DNA of 64,000 nucleotides from Coffea arabica (Eukaryota; Streptophyta; Magnoliopsida; Gentianales; Rubiaceae). Positions within the stretch are counted from its first letter, which is position 1, and every line of letters begins with the position of its first letter. A program made the position numbers and the translations under genes. The DNA lies in the NCBI RefSeq assembly GCF_036785885.1, contig NC_092329.1, forward strand, positions 5,394,001 to 5,458,000. Reading direction: 5' to 3'. The notes below the pieces were generated by a model. It did no database searches and was not told the DNA's origin. It was given only the letters and a program-made list of their open reading frames with translations. Positions 36,308-48,690 of the stretch are shown here, piece by piece.

Positions 36308-37281
36308 AGGAAGGAAGGTGGAAAATCTCTCTAGTTTCCTTCTCATATTTGTATAAAATAGGAGTTGCTTGATAGTTGGAACCAATAGCGGCTGTTCACA
36401 AAATTTGTTTTTGCATTCTGGCGCTTGCTTCAGCTAGCAACAATCGAATTATTACACAAATTACATTAAATTAAGCGCACGCAATGTCAAGCCCAAGAAA
36501 TAGTTTTATAATCAAATATTGATCTACGTAGAATTTAACTTCAATTTCAAAATCACGTCAGTTGGATTAATTTGTAACGCCAACTCTGACAAACTACAGC
36601 TCCAAAACGAAAAAAGATTGTCCAACTCCGAACCTTGTCTAAACGATCACTAAGAAAAAGTAATCCATGGTTTGGCAAATAGGTTTGAGTTTAGAGGTCG
36701 ACTATATCGACCTGGAGCTACCAAGCCCTCCGATGGCATTTCGATTGATTGTCTAACAAAAATTTGTCCGGCATTAATCCCATAAAACTCACTGAAAATG
36801 AACTAGCATTCAGCAAATTTGAGGTATAGCAAATTTTAGTATTTTTCACAAATTTTCTAGACTTCGCATTTGGGAAATGCGAAGTCCATTAGCATTTTCA
36901 AAGAGTTTGCATTTGCTAAATGCAAAGTCTACAAATTCTCTTTTTTTTTTTAAAAAAAAAAAAAAATTTTTTTAACCCAACCAAGGCCTATTTACAAAAT
37001 GCAAAACAACACAAATTTTTGTGACTTTACAAAATCTGAAATTTACTGCATTTTATTCTAAAATGAAAAGTATTAATATTTGGTTACCTCATAAATCGAA
37101 GTGCCTTTTCTTTTTCTTTTTATGAGGATATTCTTGTAAAAAAATAACTTGATTGTATGTGCGTCTGTGTGTCTGTGTGTGTTTTTTTTTTCTAAAGAAA
37201 AATTATGTGGAATTATAGATAATGAATTGGTACATCGTAAACTAACTAATCGAGCCAAATAACATCCAATGAACTGTTTTG
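36308..37281. other. Intergenic with two hairpins
   Basis: A perfect 12-bp stem hairpin lies at 36860-36886 (GACTTCGCATTT / AAATGCGAAGTC) and a 9-bp stem at 36906-36926 (TTTGCATTT / AAATGCAAA), followed by a T10-A15-T8-type run (36942-36972). No gene seen. Confidence 0.6.
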
Positions 37282-37510
37282 GTAGATTTAACATGTATAG
37301 TAGGGCACATTACCTCACTAATTACACAATGACCATAAGTAGATCAATAAGATTATTTACATTGATTGATTTGAAAGATAGTTATTCTCTCAGCAATTTG
37401 GTAGATTTAACATATATAGCATACCTCACAAATTACACAAGGACCATAAGTAGATGAATACGATTATTTACATTTATTGATTTGAAAGATATTTATTCTC
37501 TCAGCACTAA
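37282..37510. repeat. Tandem duplication of a ~119-bp unit
   Basis: Copies begin at 37282 and 37401 with GTAGATTTAACAT and share ACCATAAGTAGAT, GATTATTTACATT and TATTCTCTCAGCA. They have diverged by several substitutions and a small deletion in the second copy. Confidence 0.85.
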
Positions 37511-38355
37511 CTGATGGATTAAGGTTTATAAAATGTGATGTTGGATTACTAAAAGAATTGATCGATAATGTGGTTATAAAAGTGGAGTAGCATACTACCT
37601 TAAAAGTTAAACTAAATTCCAAACTATTAGCCATATCGTGAATTGTTATTTTCCATCTGTTAATTTCGTAATTAGAAGGACTTGCATGTAGAAAAAGTTA
37701 GGTATCATGTCATGACCAAAGTTTATTTTGACTAGTGTTCGAGGCACACACATTTAATAAAAGAAATTTATGTCAAATTTTTTGATTATATTTGAAATTA
37801 TTTTCAAGAGAACTAGTTTTATACTGTAATGGTAAATATGCAGAAAATTCATTAAAATAAAATATATAAATAAATAATTATTTAGTAGTAATTCATAACC
37901 ATAAAAGATAGTTGCTAATAAAAATTAAGGTTTACTAAATATGTTGAAAAGCAAAATAATAAGAAATACATCTTAGTCGGTATTGGATATATTGGAAGTG
38001 GGAAGTGGGTAGTTATCAAGGATAGTTTAGAAAAAACATGAAGTGATATAAAAAGTTTACACCACCTCCCTCTTCCTGTAAATATAGTATAGATAATAAG
38101 ATGTGATATGTAACTAGGAACTTAGTGTGTATTTAGTTGGTTTGTAATTGTGCCTTGATTGAAAACACCATATAATACAAAGGAAGAGTGAATCACCAAG
38201 CAAACAAGGTCCATACTTTTAAAAGTGAAAATCAGTGAAGGTCCATGTACACAAATTATTTCTGTAGACAAAAGGATGCATCACTTATGTCCTCCCAAGT
38301 TTTCTATGAGTCCATCATCCCTCAAGTTTACGCACTCTATTAGTTCTACGAGGTT
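37511..38355. other. Intergenic
   Basis: AT-rich DNA without a recognised gene or element end. Confidence 0.5.
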
Positions 38356-38375
38356 GGTTAGGCACATCTCTAGTT

Positions 38376-38567
38376 TTTTTTTTTTTTTTTCTGACACAGT
38401 GGGTATCTAGGATTCGACGGATTATTTTTCCGGGCCCAACTAATCTCACTGTGCTTGGGCCCCTGCCCCCGAGAGACACAAGACGATAACAAGAATCAAA
38501 CCACGACTACACGGTGTCAGGACCTGAAGAGGCTTCCCCAGCACCAACCGAGCCAACCCTGGGGGGC
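38376..38567 (-). mobile_element. tRNA-derived SINE with 20-bp target duplication
   Basis: A 192-bp insert flanked by perfect 20-bp direct repeats (38356-38375 and 38568-38587, GGTTAGGCACATCTCTAGTT). The T run at the left end is the poly-A tail on the minus strand. Read on that strand the head holds an A-box-like GGTTGGCTCGGTTGG and, further in, a B-box-like GTGGTTTGATTC, the internal RNA polymerase III promoter of tRNA-derived SINEs. It was inserted by the L1-type machinery; the perfect duplication implies a fairly recent event. Bases are GC-rich compared with the surroundings. Confidence 0.85.
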
Positions 38568-38587
38568 GGTTAGGCACATCTCTAGTT

Positions 38588-40205
38588 ACTTGAGTAATTA
38601 ATTTATGACTCCATAGTAATGTCCACCGATTGCAAAGTTTTGAAGCCATTGCCTACTCGTGTTCACCTCAATTTGTTGAGCAGTGTCTTGTGATCCCATC
38701 TAAGGTAAACTTAATAATTCAGGCTGAGGTCCTTGGCCTTTATTTTGTGATGTAATTCTATCTAATCATTAGAATTTAAGGTAACCTTTTTTTGTGAATG
38801 TGTGGATCCTTGTTGGCTGAACTAGGAGATAATTTGAATAAATGTTTTCTTTGTTTGGAGAGAGATTTTAGTTTCTTTCCAGTCTGACCTAGACGCAAAT
38901 CTTGTTGTGAAGGGGATGTTACACTTCTAATGGTAGGCTAGTACTAGTTCAAGCGACTGATGTCACCAAGTTCACTGGGAAATATACTTTAGCGACATAC
39001 GCTGCCATTCTCTGGGGTAAACAATGAAACATTTACATAGCAGCATTTAATCCATAGTAGAAAACTAATCATTCAAGCACTTATTATCAATCATCATAAT
39101 GCTTTCAGTGGCATGTTGTTTCTTTATATTTGTTGTTAACTTGACATTTAGTCCTGTTGCAGACTCATGCGGTTGCAAGAAACAAATGTTAACCATAGGC
39201 TCTTGGTTTAGTTATTGGAGTTTTGGGTCAATTAGCACTCAAGGAAGAGGCACCAGTGGCTTGTGAAAGGAGTTGGCATTTTAATAGCTTCTTGACAATC
39301 TGCAGAACACAAAGGGGTACAGCTAGTTCGTACAAGCATATGATTCTCACATACTCTGTTATCTTAAGAAAATGCATGTAGTTGATGTATGATAATTGCT
39401 TAACTGTTCAGGGTGAACAGTTGCTAGTGATCACAATTGTACATAAGTGCATTTCAATAGTTTTCTATAACATTTATTTTTGGAGAGACAATTTTGTAAT
39501 CAAATTTTCTCTAAAATGTGATCACTACCTGATATGGAATGTAAAGGCCATGTGTGTTTACTTGATTTTATGATGCTTTCCTTTTATCACTTAAAGCTTT
39601 TGCTGGCTGTTGAAATGTTATTCTTTTTCATTTTCACCTTTTTGTACTCGTTATTACTGAATGATGGTGTGATGCTTTCCATGTAGGATATCAAAACAAT
39701 GATTACATGCTTCTAATAGTATGTTTCTGGCTATTTTGAGATGCATTTTTCTTGTTTAATTGTCCTTATTTATCTTCTTGTGGAGCATGTATGAACTCAT
39801 TTGGCAACTTGTTTGGAGTTTCAAAGTTGATTTAGCACCTTACACAGTGTTACTTTACTTCTCTTTAGCAGGCCCTCTAAATTTGGTATTGAGTGACTAT
39901 TTAGTTTTGTTATCTTTGATCATTTGGCATCTTGAAGAGACATACTAAAAGGATATCCATTTGGTTTCCAATTTTGTGGTTGGAACCATGGTGGCCCACG
40001 GTAGTTCCATTCAGTTTCCTTTTTCATGTTTGGAGCTGGGTAGTCCCCTGTCTTAAAATGGTTTTCTAATAACGTGGCCCCTCCCCCAAGCTGTCGGTTC
40101 CTAAAGGCTGCTTTCCTTGATTTACTTGAAGCTAGTATGTATCATCATAATTTGTGTCAGTTACTTGTGACATAATCAATAACTGCTTTTTTGTTTAATT
40201 TGAAG
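38588..40205. other. Upstream region of the second oxidoreductase gene
   Basis: Intron- and promoter-like T-rich sequence without a convincing open frame. TTTGTTTAATTTGAAG just before the ATG at 40206 resembles an acceptor, suggesting a 5' UTR intron as in the first gene. Confidence 0.45.
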
Positions 40206-43200
40206 ATGTTGGCTGTCCGTATTCAAAGAGCTGGAGGGCCGGATGTGTTAATACCGGAAGAATTAGAATTGCCTGAGATCAAAATTTATGACGTTTTAAT
40301 TGATGTAGAATGGTGTGGGGTTAACAGAATAGATTTGGACCAAAGAATAGAAGGGAAGAAGTGCTCAAATGGTGTGGCCTATTGTCCAGGGCTTGAATGC
40401 TCTGGGCGTATTATAGCTGTGGGGAAATATGTCAGTCAGCATAAGCCATCTGATCGGGTAAGTTTTAGTCAATTGAATGAGAAATAAAGTTAAATGGGTA
40501 TAAAATATTGTTGATTGTTCTTTTTCTGGAAGGAATCTAAAACTTTATTTAACTGTTGATTATCTCTTCTATGTTCATTGCATTAGTGTTACTTGTGATA
40601 TGAGAATGAAAATGTTACCAATTTAAACTACTAAGCTGTTTACCCTCCAAAAACATCCTTTTGTTGCCTCGTCGAGCGTGCTCTGAAGGCTTATGTAATG
40701 CAGTTTGGATCTTGTGTTTAAAGATTCTTGAATTCAACTTTGCGTTTTTGTATTTATCGTAATTTGGTGGTTCCTCTAGCATTTCGATGTCCTAAATGTG
40801 TATTTGGCCAACTTAAATGGTGCTTGGAATGCAAGAAAATGTATATTTTATAGTGCGTTGAAGGCAGGCTCATAAACACAGGAAAGGCTCTCGATATGTT
40901 GCTCTAGCTCTTCTAATTTTTTGTTTATTGGAGCAAATTGCTCGTTATTCTATATTTTTTTCATTGCATTGGATGAAAACGTAAAACATAAAGTGGATAG
41001 TAGTATTTGATATTTGATATTTCCTTCTGTTGGATGCACTAGGGTAAGAGAAAATTATTCTATTACTTAGGCAAGTAAGATAGAATTATGAGGTCAACTA
41101 AAGTTGTATTTGCTGATGCTTCCGATTAGTTTTGATGTATCTTTGAAAAAAATATTATTGACATATTATGCAGGTTTGTGCGATTCTTGATGGAGGGGGT
41201 TATGCTGATAAAGTGGTAGTGCCAGCCAATCAAGTTTTTGAGGTTCCTGAATGTATTTCCCTCAAAGAAGCTGCATGTTTTCCTGAGGCTGCTTGTACCA
41301 TTTGGCAGGCCTTTTGCAAGGTCAAGATAGAAAGAAGAAAAACCATATTGGTAATTGAGTAATTAGCATTCTCATGAATAACTATCCTTTTACAACTTTC
41401 TTATGATAAAAATCCAATTCCTGTTTTGTCTAATGTACTGTTTTAAACTTGTGTTATGAATTTTTTATTCCATCACGAGAAATGTAACTTTGTCTTGGGT
41501 GATTTTGGACCTATTCTTTTTCTTTTTGCTGAGGAGGACATTTTAAATATGCATTTTTGTTTGTTACTATTGTTGTTTTAAAAGCTATTATGTGTTTAGT
41601 GTGTCCTGCCATCTTTCAAGTTTCTGCGTTTATGTATATTGGAATGTCACATTTGGTATAAAATGTTTGTAGTTAAGAAAGTCTGATATGCTTATCATTG
41701 ATAATAATACAAAATGATAGTCAGTTTGAAACATTTCAGGTACATGAAGCCTGTGGTTATTATGCAGTATTTGCGATACAGATGGCAAGACTAAAGGGGA
41801 TTCGGGTGTTTGTTGCTACAGGTTTGCGTTCAGTTTTCAAATGCAAAAGTCTGTTTAAAGCCGCAGATTGTATTTAAAAATGCTACTGGGATAATCAATT
41901 TTTTTGGGTTGCAAATGTCTTTGTAGAAAATGATGAAAATAGTAATTTTTACATGGAGCTAGGCGCCTACAAATGTATCAACTGGAACGATGATGATTTT
42001 CTTACTCAGGTGCAGAAACTAACGTCAGATAGAGGTATAGTTTTTATTTTAACTTTTTGGGATATTTGTAGTAATGTATTTACTATTGAGTATCCAGGCT
42101 TCTTAATGTTTTTCATTTTATTTTGTTGTTGGGAACGGTGAATAAGTTAGAGAATATACTTAATTGTTTAGAGTCAAACTTTTGGCACAACGACTAGAAG
42201 ATACGATGAAATGCTTTCATTTGATATCCATGCTATTTCCTATGTTTACTATTTTTGAATTTTGATTAATATTATTCAATGTCAGGTGGTATTGAAATTA
42301 TCTTGGATAGTAGGGGAGATCATTTGCCTCAAGATCTAGAAGCCTTATGTTTCGGGGGTGTGGTCGTATTTTTGGACATGCATGGTAAAACATTGGTGGA
42401 TGTTGATATTCAGTGGCATAACGTATCTCTCATATTAAGCATAACCTTCTTTCAGCTCTAAACCATTCTTCAGGACCCAACCAGGCATGGTTGCCGGGGT
42501 TATAGAGAGGAATGGAGAACAAATTGGGTGGTTAAGTGGCCTATCCATTACAATTTTTCCTGACTTGGTTGAGTATGTCTTCATATTGGCAATGCACGCA
42601 TCTATTATGAAGGCCAACATTCTGCTTGACTCTGTCATCTTTTGGAACTTCTTGCCATAAAAATCTCAGATAAATTGGTGCGCATTAGTTTTAAGTTACC
42701 TTGTAGTCACTAGTCTTGTGTGTTTTCTAGTATTGCACATTATATAGGATGAAGTGTTAGATAAGAAATGCCCATTGATGCGGATTGGAAGTCCATTCGA
42801 TTGGATACTAACTAGTATTTTCTTGTTACAATTTGAATTAGGTATGTGATTTTACCTACTCTTAAGCGGATCATGAATGTAATTCTCAAGAAATGGTCTA
42901 TATTCTATAGGAGTTAACTTTTCTTTAATGCTATTATATCTGGTTATTTTTTTTGGTCTCCTAGATCTTTGATTGCTTTCACAATTGCCTTATCACATAT
43001 GAGCTGTATTGGCTGGTGTATGCAGTGGTTGATAGGGCCCAAAATTTGGACAGAAAAGTCGTTCTTGGCGCTAAGCTGTATATGCAGGATGCAATCAATA
43101 CTGGACTGGTGAAATTGCATCCTGGAAAGTGCTTCCATCTTTCTGAGGCAAATCTTGCTCATAGGTACATGGAGAGCATGAACATAGGTCAGAAAATGTT

Positions 43201-43336
43201 GTCCCCTTTGGCTTCATGGAATCCAAGTTTAGTGCCTTTTGTTTACAAGGGGATGTTAGCAAAACACGTCAAGGGGAAAACACTGCTTGATTGTCAAGCG
43301 AAGGGACAACCTGATAAAAGGCGAAAATTAGAATAG
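40206..43336 (+). CDS. Divergent quinone oxidoreductase-like paralog, six exons, cofactor loop lost
   Basis: Tandem paralog of the gene at 33.6 kb. Exons 40206-40457, 41174-41350, 41740-41821, 41927-42034, then 42286-42384 (inferred end) and 43026-43336. Exons 3 and 4 have exactly the same lengths and phases as in the paralog (82 and 108 bp). The model keeps frame (342 aa) if exon 5 ends at CATG/GTAAAA; without that donor the frame stops at 42461. Conserved blocks: WCGVNRIDLDQRIEG, YCPGLECSGRIIAVG, DGGGYADKVVVPANQVFEVP, LSEANLAHRYMESMNIGQ. The nucleotide loop reads HEACGYYAVFAIQMARLKG in place of a glycine-rich HGxxGGVG, so NADPH binding is doubtful. The C-terminus is extended by about 40 residues ending in KRRKLE. 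It may be a neofunctionalised or dying copy. Confidence 0.75.
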
Positions 43337-44494
43337 AGTTTCAGGGGTCTAAAAGCTACAATTGTGTCCAAACCTATGTTTGGATTTTGAACTGTCCATT
43401 CTAAATTTTTGTAGTTCAGATTGTGTGGCACGTACATTTTCAGTGTCTATTTTGAGAATTTGCAGTCCAGACATGAAAGTTGTATTGTAAGGTTAATGAT
43501 TATGTAAGTTGCAGACTTCTTTATGCTGGATTCTAACATAAGAATGGATTTGTTGCGTCAATGGTGAATTGGTTGCAGTTTCCGCCTAATGAAGTTCTCG
43601 TGTGTGGGGTATTTTTTGGTACTTGCCAATTTTCACGTGTAGGTGTTATTTGAGCTGGAATTGCTAAGTTGCTTTTTCATTTAGGGTGCTGATATTAGCA
43701 CATAAATTCCAATTTTTTAATTTATATATTTTGAAAGAAAAAAGAAAGGAGAAGAAGGCATCGAAAGGCTTTTCTGCTCTCTTCTTTCTCGCCGCCCATC
43801 ACGTCCTTCGCTCTCCTCTATCTTCTTGTCTTACTACTAGGGAAACCAAGCTGCCCAAGGCGCAGCTTGGGCCCACCTAGAATATTATTTAAAATATATT
43901 ATTACATTTTATTTAGAAAAATATCAGCAATATAAGAATAAAAAAATATGGCAAATACAGATTCAACATGATAGTGTTTCTGTTTAGCATTGCTAATTGG
44001 AAACATTAGCACAAAAATAATAGTCCTGAGTTAAAAATTAACTGAAAAAAAAAGTAAGAACATTTGTTTTGTAAAATTAATTATAACAAATAGATACACC
44101 TTCACATGTCCTTATTTGAAAATATAATAATAGCATGGCAAATTATGTCAACATGGTTACGAAGAAATAACTCATTCAACTCGCAACACACGAGTCTAAA
44201 AGCATCACCGAACATATAATGTCCCAAAATTTCAGAAAGAAAATTAACAATATGAGCTATGTTAACAATATGAGCTGTGTTAGAAAATTAACACCCTTTA
44301 TTTTGGGAGCGGTTGTCGAAGATAACAGAAATGAAGCAGAGATTGAATGGTCGTGATTCATGGGGTTGGAGTCTTTGAGAATTCTTGATGAAAGAGCAAG
44401 CCATTTCGGCTGATCCTCATCCACCCACTTTGTAAGACCAGCAATTTTGGCAGATCTATAATTGAATCATATATGGGTTCTTCTAATTGGTACC
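43337..44494. other. Intergenic, 3' flank of the second oxidoreductase
   Basis: A pyrimidine-rich stretch (43770-43830) is followed by a short GC-rich inverted repeat (AAGCTGCCCAAGGCGCAGCTT at 43850-43870). Otherwise AT-rich; no gene. Confidence 0.5.
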
Positions 44495-45982
44495 TAGAGC
44501 TGGCAAAAAAGCCCAACACCCAACAACCCACCCAACCCGTCCATTAATTTTAAAGGATGGGTTGGGTCAATTGGGTTATGGGTTTTATTGGATTGGATTG
44601 GATAAGAACAACCCAACTTATTCATTGAACGGGTTGAATTTTTTATTTGGGTATCCAATACCTAACTTGTTTAAAAGTAATTCAAAATAATAAATACATT
44701 ATTCAATACACATATGCTTAACTATTTGTATTTGGACATGTGTTAATAATGCATTGATTAATTTGTATTCAAAATTCTCATATATATATTTTCAATCAAT
44801 TTTTTTAACTTTTATTTAAAAGAAAAAAGATGCCCAAGATGACCAAAATGACACTTGACAGCCACCATCTTTATTTTCTTTTAAATCATGTCTCCACCCG
44901 ATTTATTGGTCTGAAGATAATTATTCAGTCCTTTCCCTCTCTTCTTTTTCTCCCCTGATAAATTTTTTTTTTTTAAAAATCCACAATACTTTTTGATTGC
45001 TGTTTAACAAAAAATTACAATTGATCCGCAGGTAGTGAAACAAATTCTAACATAAATTTAAAGTACTAAATTGACAATTTGTTAAAAGGCATGTAACTCT
45101 TAAAACTGATTTATAAGTTGTGATTAATACAATCATTCTAGAACACGAGTATTTACTTATTACAAGGCATATGGACTCTACATGTTGAACAGGACACAAA
45201 TAAAGAGAATACCTAATACTAATACTAGAACACCGTTTCACATACGTAGTCCAAAAGCATTTTCTTCGAATCTAGCTATTCTGACTGATACAGAATTTTT
45301 GGTCTCGATATCTAATGCATAAACTTTGCAAGCCGAAATTTTGGTTTCAAGAGTACTCTAATTGTTGATACTAATAATGTTATTATACTTATAATCATTA
45401 GAGTCCAATGAATTAAGGAAAGCCTGCTTCTGCTTCTGCTAGTTACAAAGTGCACCTTAATTAATTGGTTGTCAATTATTTGCTAGACTCAAAACAATCT
45501 GGAATTTCAAATTCAAATTTTACACAGTTGTCATTCATCCAACGCTGATAGTGTATACATTGTCAGTGTAAGAAAGATTAATTCTTACTTTTATTATATG
45601 CTACAAACAGATATAGTAGTAGTATTACTTTTCTCGATCAGGTATTATAATCTTAAGTAATCACAAGATTCCTGATTTTTTAAATTTTTTTAGTATAAGA
45701 AGTGAGTGTGTGTTTGTGTGCATGAAAATACATTTATGTATGTGAAAATGTGTTTATATGTGTGAATTTTTTTTTTTTGTGTGTTAAAATGTATGTGAAA
45801 AAGTTTATGTATTAAAATCTATTAATTAATCTGTTGGGTCATATTTGGGTCATAGGTTTGAGACAACCCAATATAACCCAACCCAAAATCAACCCAATCT
45901 AAAGTTGGACGGATTGGATATAACCCATTTAAGTGAAAACTCAATATTAATCCGCCCAAAATCCGCCCAATTGCCAGGTATA
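44495..45982. mobile_element. 1.5-kb non-autonomous hAT-like element
   Basis: The left end TAGAGCTGGCAA and the reverse complement of the right end TATACCTGGCAA match the hAT pattern. The flanking octamers TTGGTACC (44487-44494) and TTAGTACC (45983-45990) agree at 7 of 8 bases. Subterminal regions on both sides contain many AACCCAACCC / GGGTTGGGT words. No transposase frame is present. Confidence 0.78.
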
Positions 45983-45990
45983 TTAGTACC

Positions 45991-46788
45991 TAGTTGATAC
46001 GCGCTACATTTAAATCACACCTAATTTATCATGTAAATGAAGACATTAAGAATTATAATTCTATCTTATATTTATAAATTTTCGTATTTAATTTTTCTTT
46101 TCTATATATTAATACTTGAACTCCTCATTTAGTAAGTCCCAAATATAGATTGATCTTATATAAGCACAGTTACAATATAGATATATGGGGAAAAAAACTA
46201 TTGAAAACATATTAATACTAAGTGCAACCTACTTCACCATTTTTCACCAAAAAAGACAAAATGTTAAATAAATAAATAAGTAATCAACAAGATATTCCTG
46301 TTATAAATTTTGATTTATGCATCTATATCTTTTTTCCGTATGATAAAAACATGTCGTGTTAAACAAATTGACTAGTAGTTCATCAAATTCTTGTGTTTGT
46401 GGCATACAAATAAGTTCTCCATTCACTGCTCAGAGTCTTTTGTCATCAATCACTGGACCGCAGCATCAGATTTCCCAGTCCCTAAGGGGAGTGCTGTATT
46501 AAATGAAGCGAATGAAACAGAAACGAGTACTTAAAAGTAGAGACAATTTCCTCAAAGTCTTGAACAGGTCATGAATACAGATTGGTTTCTTGATAATTTA
46601 CACCGGTGAACACGTCAACAGATGGATTGCTTTTTCAATCCAATCAAAAACGCTTAACGTACGCTTACATGAATTACAAAAACAATTCTACGCAAAACTA
46701 AACTTGGGGCAAAAAAATAAAAAAGAAAGGAGGAGGATCAGAGAAAGGAATACACAAGAAATTAAGATTGGGACGATCATTCTCAGAT
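45991..46788. other. Intergenic, 3' flank of the ZCF37-like gene
   Basis: AT-rich; nothing recognised apart from short chance frames. Confidence 0.5.
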
Positions 46789-47580
46789 TTACCAGCTTTT
46801 TCTATGAGCATGAAGCCCAGTTGGTTTTTCTGCTGGTTCACTTAGCACACTCTTAGGAGAAGACGATCCAGAACTTTTTGGAGATGCCACTTTGTCATTC
46901 ACCATATTCTTTTCGCTTAATCTTCTTACATAATCTTTCTTGGTCTTCTTTGTTTCCTCCGAAGTTGAGCTCCTTTGTTTAATCATAGGTACTAAATACC
47001 ATCCAAGGGATGTGCATAGTATCGCAAATGATCTTCCATACATGACCAAGAGCAGTAGAATCAAGGCCATCATAACCGGCATGTACCAACAAGGGCGCCT
47101 CAAATTTTTCAACTTTAAGCTCCATCTAATGCTCTTCTTTACAGGTCTTTGGCTGGATTCCTCTTTCTGTTGTTGTCGAACTTCTTTAACAAAGGTTGAG
47201 GTCTCAATTGCATGTTTATCTTCTGATGGTAATGATTTCATGCGTGACATCTGTTTTTCTTTAACATTGCCAACATGATTGTTACCATTTCCTTGCTTCC
47301 TGTCCCTGGCCTTCACAACAATCGGTTTCCAATTGTTGGAATTTGAATATACAAAACGAACAAAGGAGATGTCTTCTGAGCCTTTTTGTGTGTAAATCTT
47401 CTGCTTCTTGTCTTCAAGTTCAGCCAAAACTGCAGAGAACTTCTCAAGACCTCGATTTGCATAAGGGTTCTTGCTATCTCTACTTCTACTGGAATAACTC
47501 GTCTTTCTTGATCTCTTTGGCGTTGAGCACGGGCCAAGAAGTTCATCGATATCATCTTCATCTTCTTGACCGCTGAAATT
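46789..47580 (-). pseudogene. ZCF37-like protein gene, N-terminus missing
   Basis: The open minus-strand frame reads NFSGQEDEDDIDELLGPC, STPKRSRKTSYSSR, KNPYANRGLEKFSAVLAELE, KKQKIYTQKGSEDISFVRFV, then a Lys-rich region, a hydrophobic helix (WYMPVMMALILLLLVMYGRS) and a basic tail ending HAHRKSW. The GLEKFSAVLAELEDKKQKIY and FVRFVYSNS blocks resemble the plant ZCF37 family, whose function is unclear. About 260 codons are open, but an in-frame TAA sits two codons before NFSG and no Met precedes the conserved region, so the first few residues are gone. The break coincides with a 22-bp direct repeat. A first exon further upstream is possible but not visible. Confidence 0.65.
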
Positions 47581-47952
47581 TCTTTAATGTAAACAGCATA
47601 AAGAGGTAGGGATGGCAATTGGGGCAGGTCAGAAGTAGGGATGGCGTGACAGGTCGGAGGTAAGGATGGCAATTGGGGCGCATAGAAATGATGGCGTGGC
47701 GGTGGGGGCAGGCGGAGGGGGGTGGGCCTCCTGCCACATTATTCGCCATATCCCTTGCATAAGCAAATAAATTTTAAAAATTAAATATATATAATTATTT
47801 ATTTAATTGTATTAGTTATACTATTGAAGACATTCACATTATATATATAATTTAATTAATATTGTTAGGCAAACTAAGACCTCTATTATTAGTCATAATT
47901 AAGACTTTCTTGAAATTACACGTTGACTGTAATTTCTTTAATGTAAACAGCA
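47577..47952. repeat. 22-bp direct repeat flanking a ~330-bp insert
   Basis: AATTTCTTTAATGTAAACAG(CA) occurs at 47577-47598 and again at 47931-47952. The intervening DNA contains two AGGATGGCAATTGGGGC-type copies (47607 and 47664), which look like hAT terminal sequence, and a G-rich run. The left repeat lies exactly where the ZCF37-like frame is broken. Confidence 0.7.
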
Positions 47953-48367
47953 GGCAACAAATAATGCTTGAAATCTGTGTACTCCAATTCATGACCCTTA
48001 TTTTATATTTTTTACTGTTTCACAGGTTGATTTGGTTATCTTTGCGCATATGTTTTTTAGTCAAACTTAATGATTTCCCCAATAGTATTGAGTGGACCGA
48101 TAGCACAGGCTATTGGTTTATGAGTACATGGAGCATGGTTCTCCGGTCTCCAGTGAAAAATCTACATTCTGATAGACTTGATTGGAGGAAAAAAAAAGAG
48201 GTATGATATTGCTGTTGGTTACTCTCTTACTCGCGTGAAGAGTGCTTAGAGTGGGTTTTGCACTGCGGTTTGAAGCCTCTGAGCATACTCTTGGACTCGA
48301 ATTACCAGTCAAAGCTGGCAGATTTTTTCCTTTCCAAACTATTGAAGAGAGGTGGGACTAGGGGTGT

Positions 48368-48690
48368 CAACGAATCGAATTGAGCTCGAATATTAGTTTG
48401 ATCGAATTCGAGTTCGACAAGGTGCTTGAGACTCGAGATCGAGCTCGAGATCGACGAATATTAATTTTACATGCTCGAATTCGATTCGTAAGGAATTCGT
48501 GAGGATCGAGCTCGTGTTCGAAATTGCTCGAATTGCGATCGAGCTCGAGTTCGAGCGATCGAACTCGAGCTCGAGTAGTCGAGCTCGAGTTCGAAATTGC
48601 TCGAATTGTGGTCGAGCTCGAACTCGAACGGTCGAACTCGTGTTCGAAATTGCTCGAGCTCGAGCTCGAGCTCGAAGGTCCATTAAAATT
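48368..48690. repeat. Subterminal array of GAGCTCGA palindromes
   Basis: More than ten copies of GAGCTCGA / TTCGAGCTCG words, ending with a run of alternating GAGCTC (48653-48675). The mirror-image set lies at 51725-51880 near the other end. This pattern fits transposase binding sites. Confidence 0.85.
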
